Shown here: positions 7,385 to 15,649 of the stretch, piece after piece | Layout of the letters: each line of letters begins with the position of its first letter | Numbering within the stretch: the stretch's first letter is position 1 | Assembly: GCF_001590865.1 (NCBI RefSeq) | Contig: NZ_BBUY01000005.1 | Span: 248,001-312,000, forward strand | Origin: Streptomyces sp. NBRC 110611 | GTDB lineage: Bacteria; Actinomycetota; Actinomycetes; Streptomycetales; Streptomycetaceae | Length of the DNA: 64,000 bases | Reading direction: 5' to 3' | Translations under genes and position numbers: made by a program | The notes under the pieces: model-generated | The model's database searches: none | What the model saw: the letters and a program-made list of their open reading frames with translations, nothing else | Told to the model about the DNA's origin: nothing

Positions 7385-8429
7385 GTTCCCCGGCCCCCGA
7401 TCCGCTGCGCGTCGCCCTGCGGCTGGCCGGCCAGGGCTACGCCGTGCACCCGCTCGCCCCTGGCATGAAAGTGCCCGTGCGCGGCTGCGGCCGCTGCTCC
7501 CCCGGTACCACCGACCGGCCCAACCCTGCCTACGTCGAACACGACGGGCACACCTGCCCCTGCCACGCTGACGGCCACCCCTGTCATGGGGTGCTGGCCG
7601 CCACGACTGACCCCGACCGCCTCACTACCTGGTGGGCGAACATGCCCGCGGCCGGGGTCGGCGTGGCCGCCGGCCCGTCCGGGCTGGTGATCCTCGACGT
7701 CGATTGCCACGGCGGGGAACCCCCGGCCGACCCCGAGAAGCTACTGCCCGGCATCGAACTGCCCGACGACATCACGCCAGGGAGCATCGTGGACGGCCGG
7801 GACGTCCTGGCGCTGCTGGTGGAGGCGCGCCACGCCACGCTGCCCGGCTGCGCCCCGGAAACACTGACCGTGCGGACGCCGTCGGATGGGCTGCACTACT
7901 GGTTCCGAGCCCCGGCCCGTACCGTCTGGCGCCCCCAAGCAGGGGCGCTGGGCTGGTAGTTGGACGTACGGGCCGGATCGTCGTACGCCGTCGCTCCGGG
8001 CACTGTCACACGCGATGGCGCCTACACCGCCCTCGGGGACTGCCGTACGGTCGCCGAGCTGCCGGTGTGGCTGACCCGCGACCTCGACCGCACCGGCCAC
8101 CGCGTACACCCGAACGCCCCCGCGTCGTCCTGCCCTGGCGCTCCTCTCATCGCGTGGACAACGGGTATGTCGCCGCTGCTGTCGAGGCCGAGCTGCGCGC
8201 CGTCGCCCAGGCTCCGGCTGGCACCCGCAACGCCACGCTCAACCGCGCCGCGTTCAGCCTCGGCACCCTGTGCGGTGCCGGCCGCCTCGACCGCGTCCAT
8301 GTCGCCGGCGTCCTCGCCGACGCCGCCCGGCACGCCGGGCTCGGCGAGCGGGAAGCCGAAGCCGCGATTCGCTCGGGCCTCGCCGCCGGCGAGCGCCACC
8401 CGCGTCCGCTTGCCGGAGCCGCCGCGTGA
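7381..8429 (+). pseudogene. Bifunctional DNA primase/polymerase (Prim-Pol), broken twice
   Basis: The TTG start at 7381 gives a Prim-Pol domain: GYAVHPLAPGMKVPV, a Cys/His insert (CGRCSPG...CPCHADGHPCHG), VILDVDCHGGE with the catalytic Asp-x-Asp, and LHYWFRAP. An in-frame TAG at 7957-7959 interrupts ALGW/LDVRAGSSYAVAPGT. At a run of five C (8117-8121) the frame moves by one base into LPWRSSHRVDNGYVAAAVEAEL, which continues to a normal stop. Length 1049 nt is one short of 350 codons. Such proteins prime AICE replication together with the downstream helicase, so replication initiation is probably lost. Genuine decay is favoured because lesions cluster only in this module. Confidence 0.82.
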
Positions 8430-9990
8430 CCCAGGCCCCGACCTTCAATCCCACCGCCGCCGCGCGTACCGTCGTCCCCTTTCAACGGCCGGAAATGGGC
8501 ACGGAGCAGCCGCGCGCGCCGAAGTCCGAGCGCCAGCCGCCGCAGGCCGAGCTGCTGCGCGTCCTCGGGCAGAACCGTTTCCGCTACCTGCATCACAACG
8601 GCGCACCGTACGCCGTGGCCTACGCCGGCCCGCCCGTCGCCGTACCCCTGCACGCCACCGCCCACACGGGCACCGGCAGCCTGCGCCAACACCTCATCCA
8701 CGCGTCCGTGACCGAGCACAACCGCACACCATCGCAATCCGCGCTCGCCGACGCCCTCGCCGCCCTCGACGCGCTCGCGATGCACGCCCCCGAGACGGAG
8801 CTGCACCTGCGTGTTGCTCCCGACCCGCACGACCCTGCGGTGTCGTGGCTCGACCTCGGCCGCGCCGACGGGGAGTCGGTACGCCTGTCTCCGGAGGGCT
8901 GGCAGTTGACGTACCCGGACGTCGAGGCAGGCCCGATCTGGCGGCGCAGCAGGCTGATTCGCCCGCTACCGCGCCCGGACCGCCCAGCAGGCGGCTGGCA
9001 AGCGGGCATCGAAGAATTCGCCGCGCTGTTGCCGTTCACCGCCGAGACGCTCCCGCTCGCCGTCGGCTGGCTGCTCGCCGCCCTACGCCCCGCCATCCCG
9101 CGCCCCATCGCCTACCTCACCGGCGAGCAGGGTACGGGCAAGAGCACGTCCGGGCAGATGCTCGCCGGGGTCGTCGAGGGTGCCCGCGCCCCGCTGCGAC
9201 AGGCCCCCGAGGGTCCACGCGACCTCGGTCCGACTACCGCCGCCGGGTGGGTGCTGGCGCTGGACAACCTCTCGGGGATGCAGGGCTGGCTGTCCGACGC
9301 GCTGTGCCGTGTCGTCACCGGCGACGCCCAGGTAACCCGCGCCCTGTACACCGACGACGACAACGTGCTCACCTACCAGCGCCCCGTCCTGCTCACGGGC
9401 ATTGACCTCGGCGCGCTCCGCAACGACCTCGCCGAACGCATGATGCCGCTCGAACTCCAACCCATCCCCCGCCACAAGCGGCGCACCGCCGGCACCTTGT
9501 GGACGGCGTACGAGCGGGCGCACCCGCGCATCCTCGGCGCGCTGCTCGACCTCGCCGCCACCGTGTGGGCCGACCTGCCGCACGCCGCCGCCGACTTGAC
9601 CGAACGCCCGCGGCCGACTTCGCCGAACTGCTGCACGCCCTCGACCGCGTGACGGGATGGCGCAGCCTCGAGACGTTCAACCGTGCGCAAGACGCGCTGA
9701 ACGAGGCAGCCATCGACGGGAACCCCGTTGCCTCCACCCTGCGCGAGTGGGTCACCGCGCCCACCTTCCCGCTCGGCGGATGGACCGGAACCATGACCGA
9801 GCTGCTCGCCATCCTCGACGAACGCACCAACCCACACAGGAAGGAATGGCCACGTACCCCGCGGGTCCTCAGCGGCCGCATTACACAGAGCGCACCCGCC
9901 CTGCGGTCCATCGGCATCCGGGTCGAGCGCGCTACGGGCAGCAAGAAGAACGGCAGGCTGTACGACGTCACCCACACCCCACCCACATAG
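8426..9990 (+). pseudogene. AICE replication ATPase/helicase, frameshifted near the C-terminus
   Basis: The GTG at 8426 overlaps the Prim-Pol stop (GTGA). The first frame encodes about 400 residues with Walker A TGEQGTGKSTSGQML (near residues 233-247), WVLALDNLSGM as a Walker B-like strand, and AERMMPLEL, the RepAM-type ATPase found with Prim-Pol in integrative elements. At about 9605-9615 one base is missing (TERPR/ADFAELLHALD), and the remaining C-terminal 120 residues, ending GSKKNGRLYDVTHTPPT, are in another frame. The first frame stops early at 9650-9652. Length 1565 nt is one short of 522 codons. The ATPase core is intact but the C-terminal DNA-binding part would be lost. Confidence 0.8.
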
Positions 9991-10064
9991 CCCCTACAGG
10001 CCCCTGCGCGCCCCGGCACCGCACCCCGCCGCCCCGGGGCGCTCCCATGCCCGGGGGGCGCAGA

Positions 10065-10181
10065 GGGGACGCACGGGGGACGCTAAGGGGACGCACCCTG
10101 CCCCTGCTGCGCCCCACCAGTTCCCCACCCCCGCCAGCGGAAACGGACGAACCGGCCACGCAAGGGGACGCAGGGGACGCA
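10065..10181 (+). repeat. Iteron-like 9-bp repeats GGGGACGCA
   Basis: GGGGACGCA occurs at 10065-10073, 10087-10095, 10164-10172 and 10173-10181, with GGGGACGCT at 10076-10084. The first three are spaced 11 bp apart, about one helical turn. They lie immediately downstream of the replication ATPase and could be initiator-binding iterons. Confidence 0.6.
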
Positions 10182-10511
10182 GAAACCCCCACTCCTCTCT
10201 GTCCCAATGAGAAAAGGAGAGAGGAGCGCAGAGAGCAGCCCGGAAACTGCGCCCCCTCCGCCCCCGCGTCCCCCGCCGTTCCTGGAATGTCTCGCTGCGA
10301 CCGGTCGCGTCATTGAGCACGGGCGCGCGCGAATACCACACCCCACCGACAACAGCGATGAACTGGCCCGACTCCTCGGCACAGCCGCTAACCATCGACC
10401 GGTCGACGCCCCTCCCACGCGCGGGGCGGGAAAGGAACCCCCTTCTTCGCAGCGCCGCGCAAAAGGTCCGCGGCCAGCATGCATCAAGCAGCTTCATACC
10501 ACCGCCGGCAA

Positions 10512-10549
10512 CAGGGATCATGTTGACATCGCCGTCAAGATGATCCCTG
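10512..10549. repeat. 38-nt near-perfect palindrome
   Basis: CAGGGATCAT (10512-10521) pairs with ATGATCCCTG (10540-10549). Inside it TTGAC (10523-10527) pairs with GTCAA (10534-10538), leaving a single mismatch and a 6-base loop. It lies 25 bases beyond the stop of the minus-strand NUDIX gene. It is either a terminator for that operon or a replication or transfer site. Confidence 0.75.
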
Positions 10550-10573
10550 GGAGGCCCCTCCCCTACGGGTCGT

Positions 10574-10987
10574 CTAGGAAGCCAGCACCTGATCGAGGTA
10601 CTCCTGAACCGGTTCGTAGAGCCCGTAAGGCACGTACCCGGGGATTTCGGAGTGCCGGCACCATATGAGTTCGGCGAGTTCCTCGGGGTCTGCGACGTAT
10701 GCGGTTCCGGACACGACGTCGCATGCCGTGTACGACATGAGCCGCTGCGTCTTCGGGTGCACACGTTCGCCGAGCAGCTTGACCGCGGACACCGTCAGAC
10801 CGGTCTCCTCGCTCGTCTCGCGAACGGCCGCTTCCTCCGCCGACTCTCCCCGCTCGATCTCCCCCGCGGGAAACTGCCACGACAGCTCCCCTTCCTTCAC
10901 CCGGCGTCGAACCAGCAGGACCCTGCCCCCATCGACGACGATCGCGGCCGAGATGCCGGGGCGCGCTGCGGTGGTCTGCTCCGTCAT
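10574..10987 (-). CDS. NUDIX hydrolase (cargo of element 1)
   Basis: A 137-residue protein starting MTEQTTAARPGISAAIVVDG. It has a canonical NUDIX box at about residues 42-64: Gly42, Glu48, Arg56-Glu57, Glu60-Glu61, Gly63. The fold hydrolyses nucleoside diphosphates linked to another group; the substrate cannot be told from sequence. SWQFPAGEIERGESAEEAA is typical of the MutT/ADP-ribose-type families. It is the last gene of a minus-strand set with WbqC-like, YdcF-like and HTH-TPR genes and is followed by a strong hairpin. Thirty-seven bases separate it from the WbqC-like gene. Confidence 0.9.
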   Translation of the reverse strand: MTEQTTAARPGISAAIVVDGGRVLLVRRRVKEGELSWQFPAGEIERGESAEEAAVRETSEETGLTVSAVKLLGERVHPKTQRLMSYTACDVVSGTAYVADPEELAELIWCRHSEIPGYVPYGLYEPVQEYLDQVLAS

Positions 10988-11024
10988 GGGTGCTCCTCCA
11001 AGACTTCCGAGATCGGTGGAAACG

Positions 11025-11837
11025 TTAGGGGCGCCCATGAGATAGCCCCGACACGCGCAACTCATCGGCGAGACGTTCCGGTCCGATGGTCGCGAGCGCC
11101 CACAAGGCGCTGACCTCGCGTGCGGACCGCCAGATGCCGGACACGGAAGCATCCGGGAGCAGGAAGGGGACGACGACGATGCGCAGCGCGGCAAACGGCT
11201 CGGCGTTGAGGTACCGCATTCCGCCAGTTCCGCACAGATAGGCGCCGCTTCCCACCGCCGCGGCGAGATCGGCGAGACGCTGCGATCGGCCGGCGCGGGC
11301 AGGGAGATCGCTGCTGCGCACTACCTCACCTTGCCAATCCACCGACGCGAGCAGGGCAAGCGCGGACGACTCGGCGATATCAGCCGTGCGATCAGTTGTG
11401 CCGAAGCGGTCGAGAACGGGCTCAAGGGCCGTCTGCACGGTTTTCCAGTGGGTGCTGTGGCCGTAGTGCTGCCGGACGCGTTCGGCAACCCTGCGGTGGC
11501 TCTTCAGCGGCTCGACGAGCCGCCCCTCGCTGATCAGAGTCGGCCGCCCGTTGGGCAGGTGCGTCGGAAGTGAGAGCCACTGGCGGGCATGGGGCGCATC
11601 CAGGGGTGCCAAGCGGGCCCGGTGCTGGTAGTCGCGTCGGGCGAACTGCACGTCGTCGAGGACGACCCAGCAGTCTGCCGCGAACAGCTTCGCCAGTGTG
11701 GACAGCCGCGGGAAGAGGTTCGGTTGATGGATGGCGCAGAGCTTGCTGCCCGGAGTCGCCGGCGACGTGTCAGGGCTTGAGGAGCCGGCTGTCGAATCCG
11801 GCGTGCAGGAGGCGCTCGTAGGCGGCAAGGACTTCAT
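11025..11837 (-). CDS. WbqC-family protein
   Basis: A 270-residue protein. After a 30-residue Ser/Pro-rich leader the family signature begins: LCAIHQPNLFPRLSTLAKLFAAD, then CWVVLDDVQFARRDYQHRARL, with LPTHLPNGRPTLISE following. WbqC-like proteins occur in O-antigen and modified-sugar clusters, and in scattered islands, where an aminotransferase or acyltransferase-like role has been suggested. No catalytic mechanism is established that I know of. The start ATG at 11837 is supported by AGGAGGT five bases upstream and makes the gene overlap the end of the YdcF-like gene by 68 bases. The overlap implies tight coupling. Confidence 0.82.
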   Translation of the reverse strand: MKSLPPTSASCTPDSTAGSSSPDTSPATPGSKLCAIHQPNLFPRLSTLAKLFAADCWVVLDDVQFARRDYQHRARLAPLDAPHARQWLSLPTHLPNGRPTLISEGRLVEPLKSHRRVAERVRQHYGHSTHWKTVQTALEPVLDRFGTTDRTADIAESSALALLASVDWQGEVVRSSDLPARAGRSQRLADLAAAVGSGAYLCGTGGMRYLNAEPFAALRIVVVPFLLPDASVSGIWRSAREVSALWALATIGPERLADELRVSGLSHGRP

Positions 11838-12459
11838 CCGGTACCTCCTGCTCGATGGCGAACCCCAGCTTCGGGTACTCGATCACTCGTTGCAGGTCAC
11901 CGACCATGGTGTCGATGACGAGTCGTTCGTCGCCGATGCTCTTCACGTAATCGGCGAAGTCCAGCGGATCGGAAGCACATACGACGTCGACCTCGGGCCA
12001 TACCTTGCGGCACGTCGCGTAGGCGCGGCGCTCCATGTACGGCATGGCGATCAGCATCACGGACTCGACCTCGACGCCGGCCCCGAGCAGGACCTCGCGC
12101 GAGAACGTGATGTTCTGGCCCGTGTTTCCGGCGTTGGGTTCGAGGAGGATCGCACTGTCGGGCACGCCGAGGTCGAGCGCGTGCTCGCGGAAGTGCACGG
12201 CCTCGCCGCGAGGGTAGAGGGCTGCCGTGGTCGGGCTGTTGCCACCGCTGAACACGAGCACGGGGAACAGGCCGGCGTGGTACTGCCTGGCGGCGAACGT
12301 GGCGGCGCCGAGATCGTGGCTTCCCAGGCAGATGGCGGCCGAGCAGGGGCGCGGCTCGTGCCCCATCTGGTGATAGTCCCAAATCACCGTGGCGTCGTTC
12401 CACTGCGCATCGGTGATCGTGCGCTGCTCGCGGTCCGGCACTGGTACTCCCTGGTTCAT
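11770..12459 (-). CDS. YdcF/DUF218-family protein
   Basis: A 229-residue protein of the DUF218 (ElyC/SanA/YdcF) family. It has SAAICLGSHDLGAATFAARQYHAGLFPVLVFSGG-type strand-helix alternation, then GEAVHFREHALDLGVPDSAILLEPNAGNTGQNI, corresponding to the family E-x-x-S-x-x-T-x-x-N site. In other bacteria members act on cell-envelope intermediates or bind S-adenosylmethionine. No transmembrane anchor or signal peptide is seen here, so it is probably cytosolic like YdcF. It starts 13 bases after the stop of the HTH-TPR gene and overlaps the WbqC-like gene. The function is unknown. Confidence 0.8.
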   Translation of the reverse strand: MNQGVPVPDREQRTITDAQWNDATVIWDYHQMGHEPRPCSAAICLGSHDLGAATFAARQYHAGLFPVLVFSGGNSPTTAALYPRGEAVHFREHALDLGVPDSAILLEPNAGNTGQNITFSREVLLGAGVEVESVMLIAMPYMERRAYATCRKVWPEVDVVCASDPLDFADYVKSIGDERLVIDTMVGDLQRVIEYPKLGFAIEQEVPDEVLAAYERLLHAGFDSRLLKP

Positions 12460-12472
12460 CCTCGCTGGCCAC

Positions 12473-13555
12473 TTACCTCAACAGGGCGGTCGACGGGCCG
12501 TCGCACGACCGTCGGATGCCCTCAATGCTGCGAAGCTGGTGGCTCAGTCCGTACTGCCTCGCCACCTGCGCCGCGTCGTCGAGGACGGACAGCCCATCAT
12601 CCCGGGTGGCGAGGTCGGACAGAAGAATGTGCCCGTGTGCGGTGTCCAGCCGCACGCGCTGCATGGGGGAGTCGACCGTACCGGTGGTGCGTGCGATGTC
12701 GATGTACTGGAGAGCTCGCGTGAGGTCGCCGGCCCCGCGGTAGGCGAGCGCGATTTTCTGGTGAGCGACGGACCAGTCCTCCGGTTCCGCGAGAGCCTCG
12801 AAATCGTGGGTGGCAGTCGTCATCACCTTGACTGCGTAGTCGTTGTTCCCGTCCTTACTGAGCGCCGTACCGACCCATAGACGGGCCCGGGCACGGTCAC
12901 GGCCGCTCAGCCGCTCGTCGGTCGCCAGCCGCTCGTACTGGTGGGCAGATGCGTCGAGCCTTCCGGACATCTCGTCGAGTACGGCGAGCGACAGCTCGAT
13001 CTGTGCGACCCGGCGCGGGATGTCGAGCTCGGCGAACAAGCCGCGTGCGGTGCTGTACGAGTGGTGCGCCGAGAGGGGGCCGAGGGTGGCGCCCTGGTCG
13101 CGTTGGAGGTCGCCGAGGAGGACAAGCGACCGGCCGTAGAGGTACAGGCCCTTGTCGTCGAGGGTGCGCGGGTCGTGGCGCGCAAGCCATCGGTTCAACA
13201 GGTTGGAGGCGAACGAGAAGTTCTGACGGCTCAGGCACACCACGGCACGCTCGATGTCCTCCGTCCATGTCTCGTAGTCCGCCGCGCGCACGGGGCTCCG
13301 CCTTGCACCGCCGTCCACGGATTGGTCGAGCCGCACCTCGAAGCGTCCCCGCGCCAACGTGTCCGCGCGCACGAGCGCGGTGTCGAGGATGGCCTGCGTA
13401 TCCGGCCGGGGGACGGTGCCCGCGCCAAGCTGCTCCCACTTCGCCACCGTGCGCAGTGCGACACCCAGGTGCTCGGCGAACGCGCGCGTACTCATCCGGA
13501 GGGCGGCGCGCAGGGCGCTCGCTTCGCGGCCGGTCCATTGCTGCACGCTGATCAC
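12473..13555 (-). CDS. HTH regulator with TPR-like C-terminus
   Basis: A 360-residue protein. The N-terminal Cro/XRE helix-turn-helix is LRAALRMSTRAFAEHLGVALRTVAKWEQLG (residues 15-45). A long helical region follows with tetratricopeptide-like pairs (FASNLLNRWLARHDPRTLDDKGLYLYGRSLVLLGDL, AHQKIALAYRGAGDLTRALQYIDIA). This architecture is common in Streptomyces regulators that respond to a peptide or partner protein. The GTG at 13555 is preceded by GGAGGGAGGT. It heads the minus-strand cargo operon and is divergent from the resolvase-like operon, so it may regulate both. No ligand can be inferred. Confidence 0.8.
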   Translation of the reverse strand: MISVQQWTGREASALRAALRMSTRAFAEHLGVALRTVAKWEQLGAGTVPRPDTQAILDTALVRADTLARGRFEVRLDQSVDGGARRSPVRAADYETWTEDIERAVVCLSRQNFSFASNLLNRWLARHDPRTLDDKGLYLYGRSLVLLGDLQRDQGATLGPLSAHHSYSTARGLFAELDIPRRVAQIELSLAVLDEMSGRLDASAHQYERLATDERLSGRDRARARLWVGTALSKDGNNDYAVKVMTTATHDFEALAEPEDWSVAHQKIALAYRGAGDLTRALQYIDIARTTGTVDSPMQRVRLDTAHGHILLSDLATRDDGLSVLDDAAQVARQYGLSHQLRSIEGIRRSCDGPSTALLR

Positions 13556-13675
13556 GGGCCACCTCCCTCCAGTTACGTATCGAAGCACGCCGCAAGGGGG
13601 CTGTGGTCCCGAAGTGCAACGGAAGTGCAACACCCGGTCATTTCGAGGCCGTTGGACTGTCGCGACGCTCGACCC

Positions 13676-14083
13676 ATGGAACCCATCACAGAGCGACTGC
13701 CGGTGAACGGCCCGCACGTGTACGGCTACTTGCGTCGGACGAGCAGCAAGTCGAGGCACGCCGCCCTTGCTGACTCGCTGGCCGAATACTGCCGGCAGCA
13801 CGAGCTGACGCTGTGCGGACTCTTCACGGAGTGGGGGCCGGTCACAGAGGTTCGGTCACCGGCCTTCGTGGGGCTGCTCGACGTTCTCGCACTGCCGGAT
13901 GCGTACGGCGTGGTTCTGCCTGCTCGCGTCCACCTGGGGCCGAAGCGCATCGCTGTCGAGCGCGAACAGCAGATAGCCCAGACAAGCGCGCGCCTGATTG
14001 TCGTCCGGTCCTCTCATCCGAGGCGCGGTGATACGCGCCCTGTCGACGCCGGCCCGCACGTGCGGCAGAGAGGAGGTACGTGA
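13676..14083 (+). CDS. Resolvase-like N-terminal-domain protein, catalytic residues not conserved
   Basis: A 135-residue protein with the opening of a serine-recombinase domain, HVYGYLRRTSSKSRHAALADSLAEY, and the corresponding mid-domain FVGLLDVLALPDAYGVVLPARVHLGP. In active enzymes the first motif is Y-x-R-x-S and the second KLDRLGR-like. Here the nucleophile position reads Thr followed by Ser, and the second Arg pair is replaced. No DNA-binding C-terminal domain is present. It is likely a non-catalytic relative, perhaps a regulator. It leads the plus-strand cargo operon, and its TGA overlaps the next ATG (TGATG). Confidence 0.6.
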   Translation: MEPITERLPVNGPHVYGYLRRTSSKSRHAALADSLAEYCRQHELTLCGLFTEWGPVTEVRSPAFVGLLDVLALPDAYGVVLPARVHLGPKRIAVEREQQIAQTSARLIVVRSSHPRRGDTRPVDAGPHVRQRGGT

Positions 14084-14607
14084 TGTCTCTGCGTGAGGCG
14101 CTGCGCGCCGCTCCGCTCATCGAGGACATCCCGGGTGTGCATCTGCTCGCGGTCGGCCACGAATGGGACGTCGTCCGAGTGCCCGCCGACACTGGATTCC
14201 TCGCGCTCTCACAGCTCAGAGCAACCGACGAGCAGCTCGGCCCGGTGCTCTACGACCGGCCGGGCGACTACCTCTACTTCGCCGTGCCGATCGGCAGCCG
14301 GGGCACATGGGTCGGACTGCCGGTGCATCTGCTGTGCAAGGGCTCATGGCTCGTCGCCCCGCACCCGTACCGCTGCGACGAGTGGTTCGGCGGATGGTGC
14401 GAGCTTCCCGACGACGAGAGGCTCACCGCCCCAGAGACGCTGCGCCGCGCCCTTGAGCAACAACAGATCGGCCCCGCACCACAACCGGAGATCGTCGCAA
14501 GGGAGGACAGGCAAGAATGGAAACCTTCGAACGCGCTCGTCTCGACACCTACTTTGGGCGCATCGCCACGCGCTTTGCTCCCTCGGAGCGCCCGGCATCG
14601 TTCCTGA
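14083..14607 (+). CDS. Unknown cargo protein, possibly Prim-Pol-fold-related
   Basis: A 174-residue protein, MSLREALRAAPLIEDIPGVHLLAVGHEWDVVRVPADTG. The pattern WDVVRVP, then YLYFAVPIGSRGTWVGLPVHLLCKGSWLVAPHPYRCDEWFGGW, resembles short Streptomyces proteins that look like the N-terminal half of Prim-Pol domains. The catalytic Asp-x-Asp is not evident. GGAGG lies nine bases before the ATG. The 3' end overlaps the SAHase-like gene by 91 bases in another frame, so the last 30 residues may be poorly constrained. The function is unknown. Confidence 0.6.
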   Translation: MSLREALRAAPLIEDIPGVHLLAVGHEWDVVRVPADTGFLALSQLRATDEQLGPVLYDRPGDYLYFAVPIGSRGTWVGLPVHLLCKGSWLVAPHPYRCDEWFGGWCELPDDERLTAPETLRRALEQQQIGPAPQPEIVAREDRQEWKPSNALVSTPTLGASPRALLPRSARHRS

Positions 14608-15641
14608 TCACGCACCTTCTGCCAGAGCGCCCGGCATTTGTGCGGGGCGTGGCGAACATGACTGATCTACGAGCCGTGCTGCCAAAGCCGAAGTCGGTGC
14701 AGGCTGAGGCGCGGCGCCAGGTCGAGGCCGACGGGCACGCCTGCGACAGGCTGACCCGCAGCCTGTTCGCCGATGCCGACCGCGCCGTGCGCTACGTCGA
14801 GGCACGCGCCGCCGGCCGCCCAGTCGTACTGCTCGACGTCGGCGGGTACTTCGCCCCAGCCCTCGACGCGCTGTGCAACCGCTTCTCGGGCCGCATCCTG
14901 GGAGTGGTCGAGGACACGGAGAACGGGCACAAGCGGTACGCCGAGCGCGACAAGCTGCCCTGCCCCGTCGTCTCGGTGGCCCGCTCACCACTCAAGGACC
15001 CCGAGGACTTCCTCGTCGGACAGTCCGTCGTGTTCTCCACCGAGGCCCTGATGCGTACCCGCGGCGACATCCTTCACGGCCGTACTGCCCTCGTGATCGG
15101 CTTCGGCAAGCTGGGCAGCTCCATCGCCCGCCTGCTGCACGCCAAGGGCGTACGGGTGGCCGTCTACGACATCGACCCCGTACGCCGCACACAGGCCCTC
15201 TCGCAGGGCTTCACAGTGGCCCGTGACCGCGTGAGCGGCTTGGCGGACGCCGGACTCGTGCTGTGCGCTACCGGCTCGCTGTCACTCCGCGGTGAGCACT
15301 TCCCGCGGCTTCGCAACGGGGCGTACGTGGCGACAGTGACGAGCAGCGAGGACGAGCTCGAACTCGACGGCCTGCCCGACGTCTACGAACGCGCCCGCAT
15401 CGGCGAGCACGTCACCCGGTACCTGACGACCGGCCACTACTTCTACCTGCTCAACGGAGGCAACGCCGTCAACTTCCTGCATGGTGCCAGCGTGGGGCCG
15501 TTCATCTTCCTCGTGCAGGCCGAGATACTCGCCGCTTCCGCCGTCCTCGCCCGTGACGAGCTGGACCCCGGTATGCACGAGATCAGCCCGACCGACCGCG
15601 CCGCCATCGCCGCGACGTGGCTCGACTACTTCAACCGATAG
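14517..15641 (+). CDS. S-adenosylhomocysteinase-like NAD-binding protein
   Basis: A 374-residue protein related to the adenosylhomocysteinase/D-2-hydroxyacid dehydrogenase fold. VVLLDVGGYFAPALDAL matches the position of the SAHase D-G-G-D motif. GRTALVIGFGKLGSSIARLLHAKGVRVAVYDIDP is the Rossmann NAD site (about residues 185-220). YFYLLNGGNAVNFLHG corresponds to the NLAA-containing closing region. At 374 residues it is shorter than true SAHases (about 430-490) and lacks the full N-terminal substrate domain and the C-terminal lid with KPxxYRY. It probably acts on a different nucleoside or thioether. Nine bases separate it from the NUDIX gene. Confidence 0.75.
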   Translation: METFERARLDTYFGRIATRFAPSERPASFLITHLLPERPAFVRGVANMTDLRAVLPKPKSVQAEARRQVEADGHACDRLTRSLFADADRAVRYVEARAAGRPVVLLDVGGYFAPALDALCNRFSGRILGVVEDTENGHKRYAERDKLPCPVVSVARSPLKDPEDFLVGQSVVFSTEALMRTRGDILHGRTALVIGFGKLGSSIARLLHAKGVRVAVYDIDPVRRTQALSQGFTVARDRVSGLADAGLVLCATGSLSLRGEHFPRLRNGAYVATVTSSEDELELDGLPDVYERARIGEHVTRYLTTGHYFYLLNGGNAVNFLHGASVGPFIFLVQAEILAASAVLARDELDPGMHEISPTDRAAIAATWLDYFNR

Positions 15642-15649
15642 GAGCGCCC

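Larger units (their letters stand above)
9991..10573. other. 583-bp non-coding stretch with iteron-like repeats and a large hairpin
   Basis: No credible gene is seen on either strand. Short ORFs here lack ribosome binding sites and follow no codon bias. It contains five GGGGACGCA-type repeats (10065-10181) and a near-perfect 38-nt palindrome (10512-10549). Position directly after the replication genes makes it a candidate origin or regulatory region of element 1. Confidence 0.6.

Noticed and set aside
7960-9405. Long frame continuing from the Prim-Pol stop through the helicase gene
   Set aside because: Beyond about 8120 it is Arg/Pro/Ala-rich shadow sequence. The true coding frame changes at the C run and then overlaps the helicase start.
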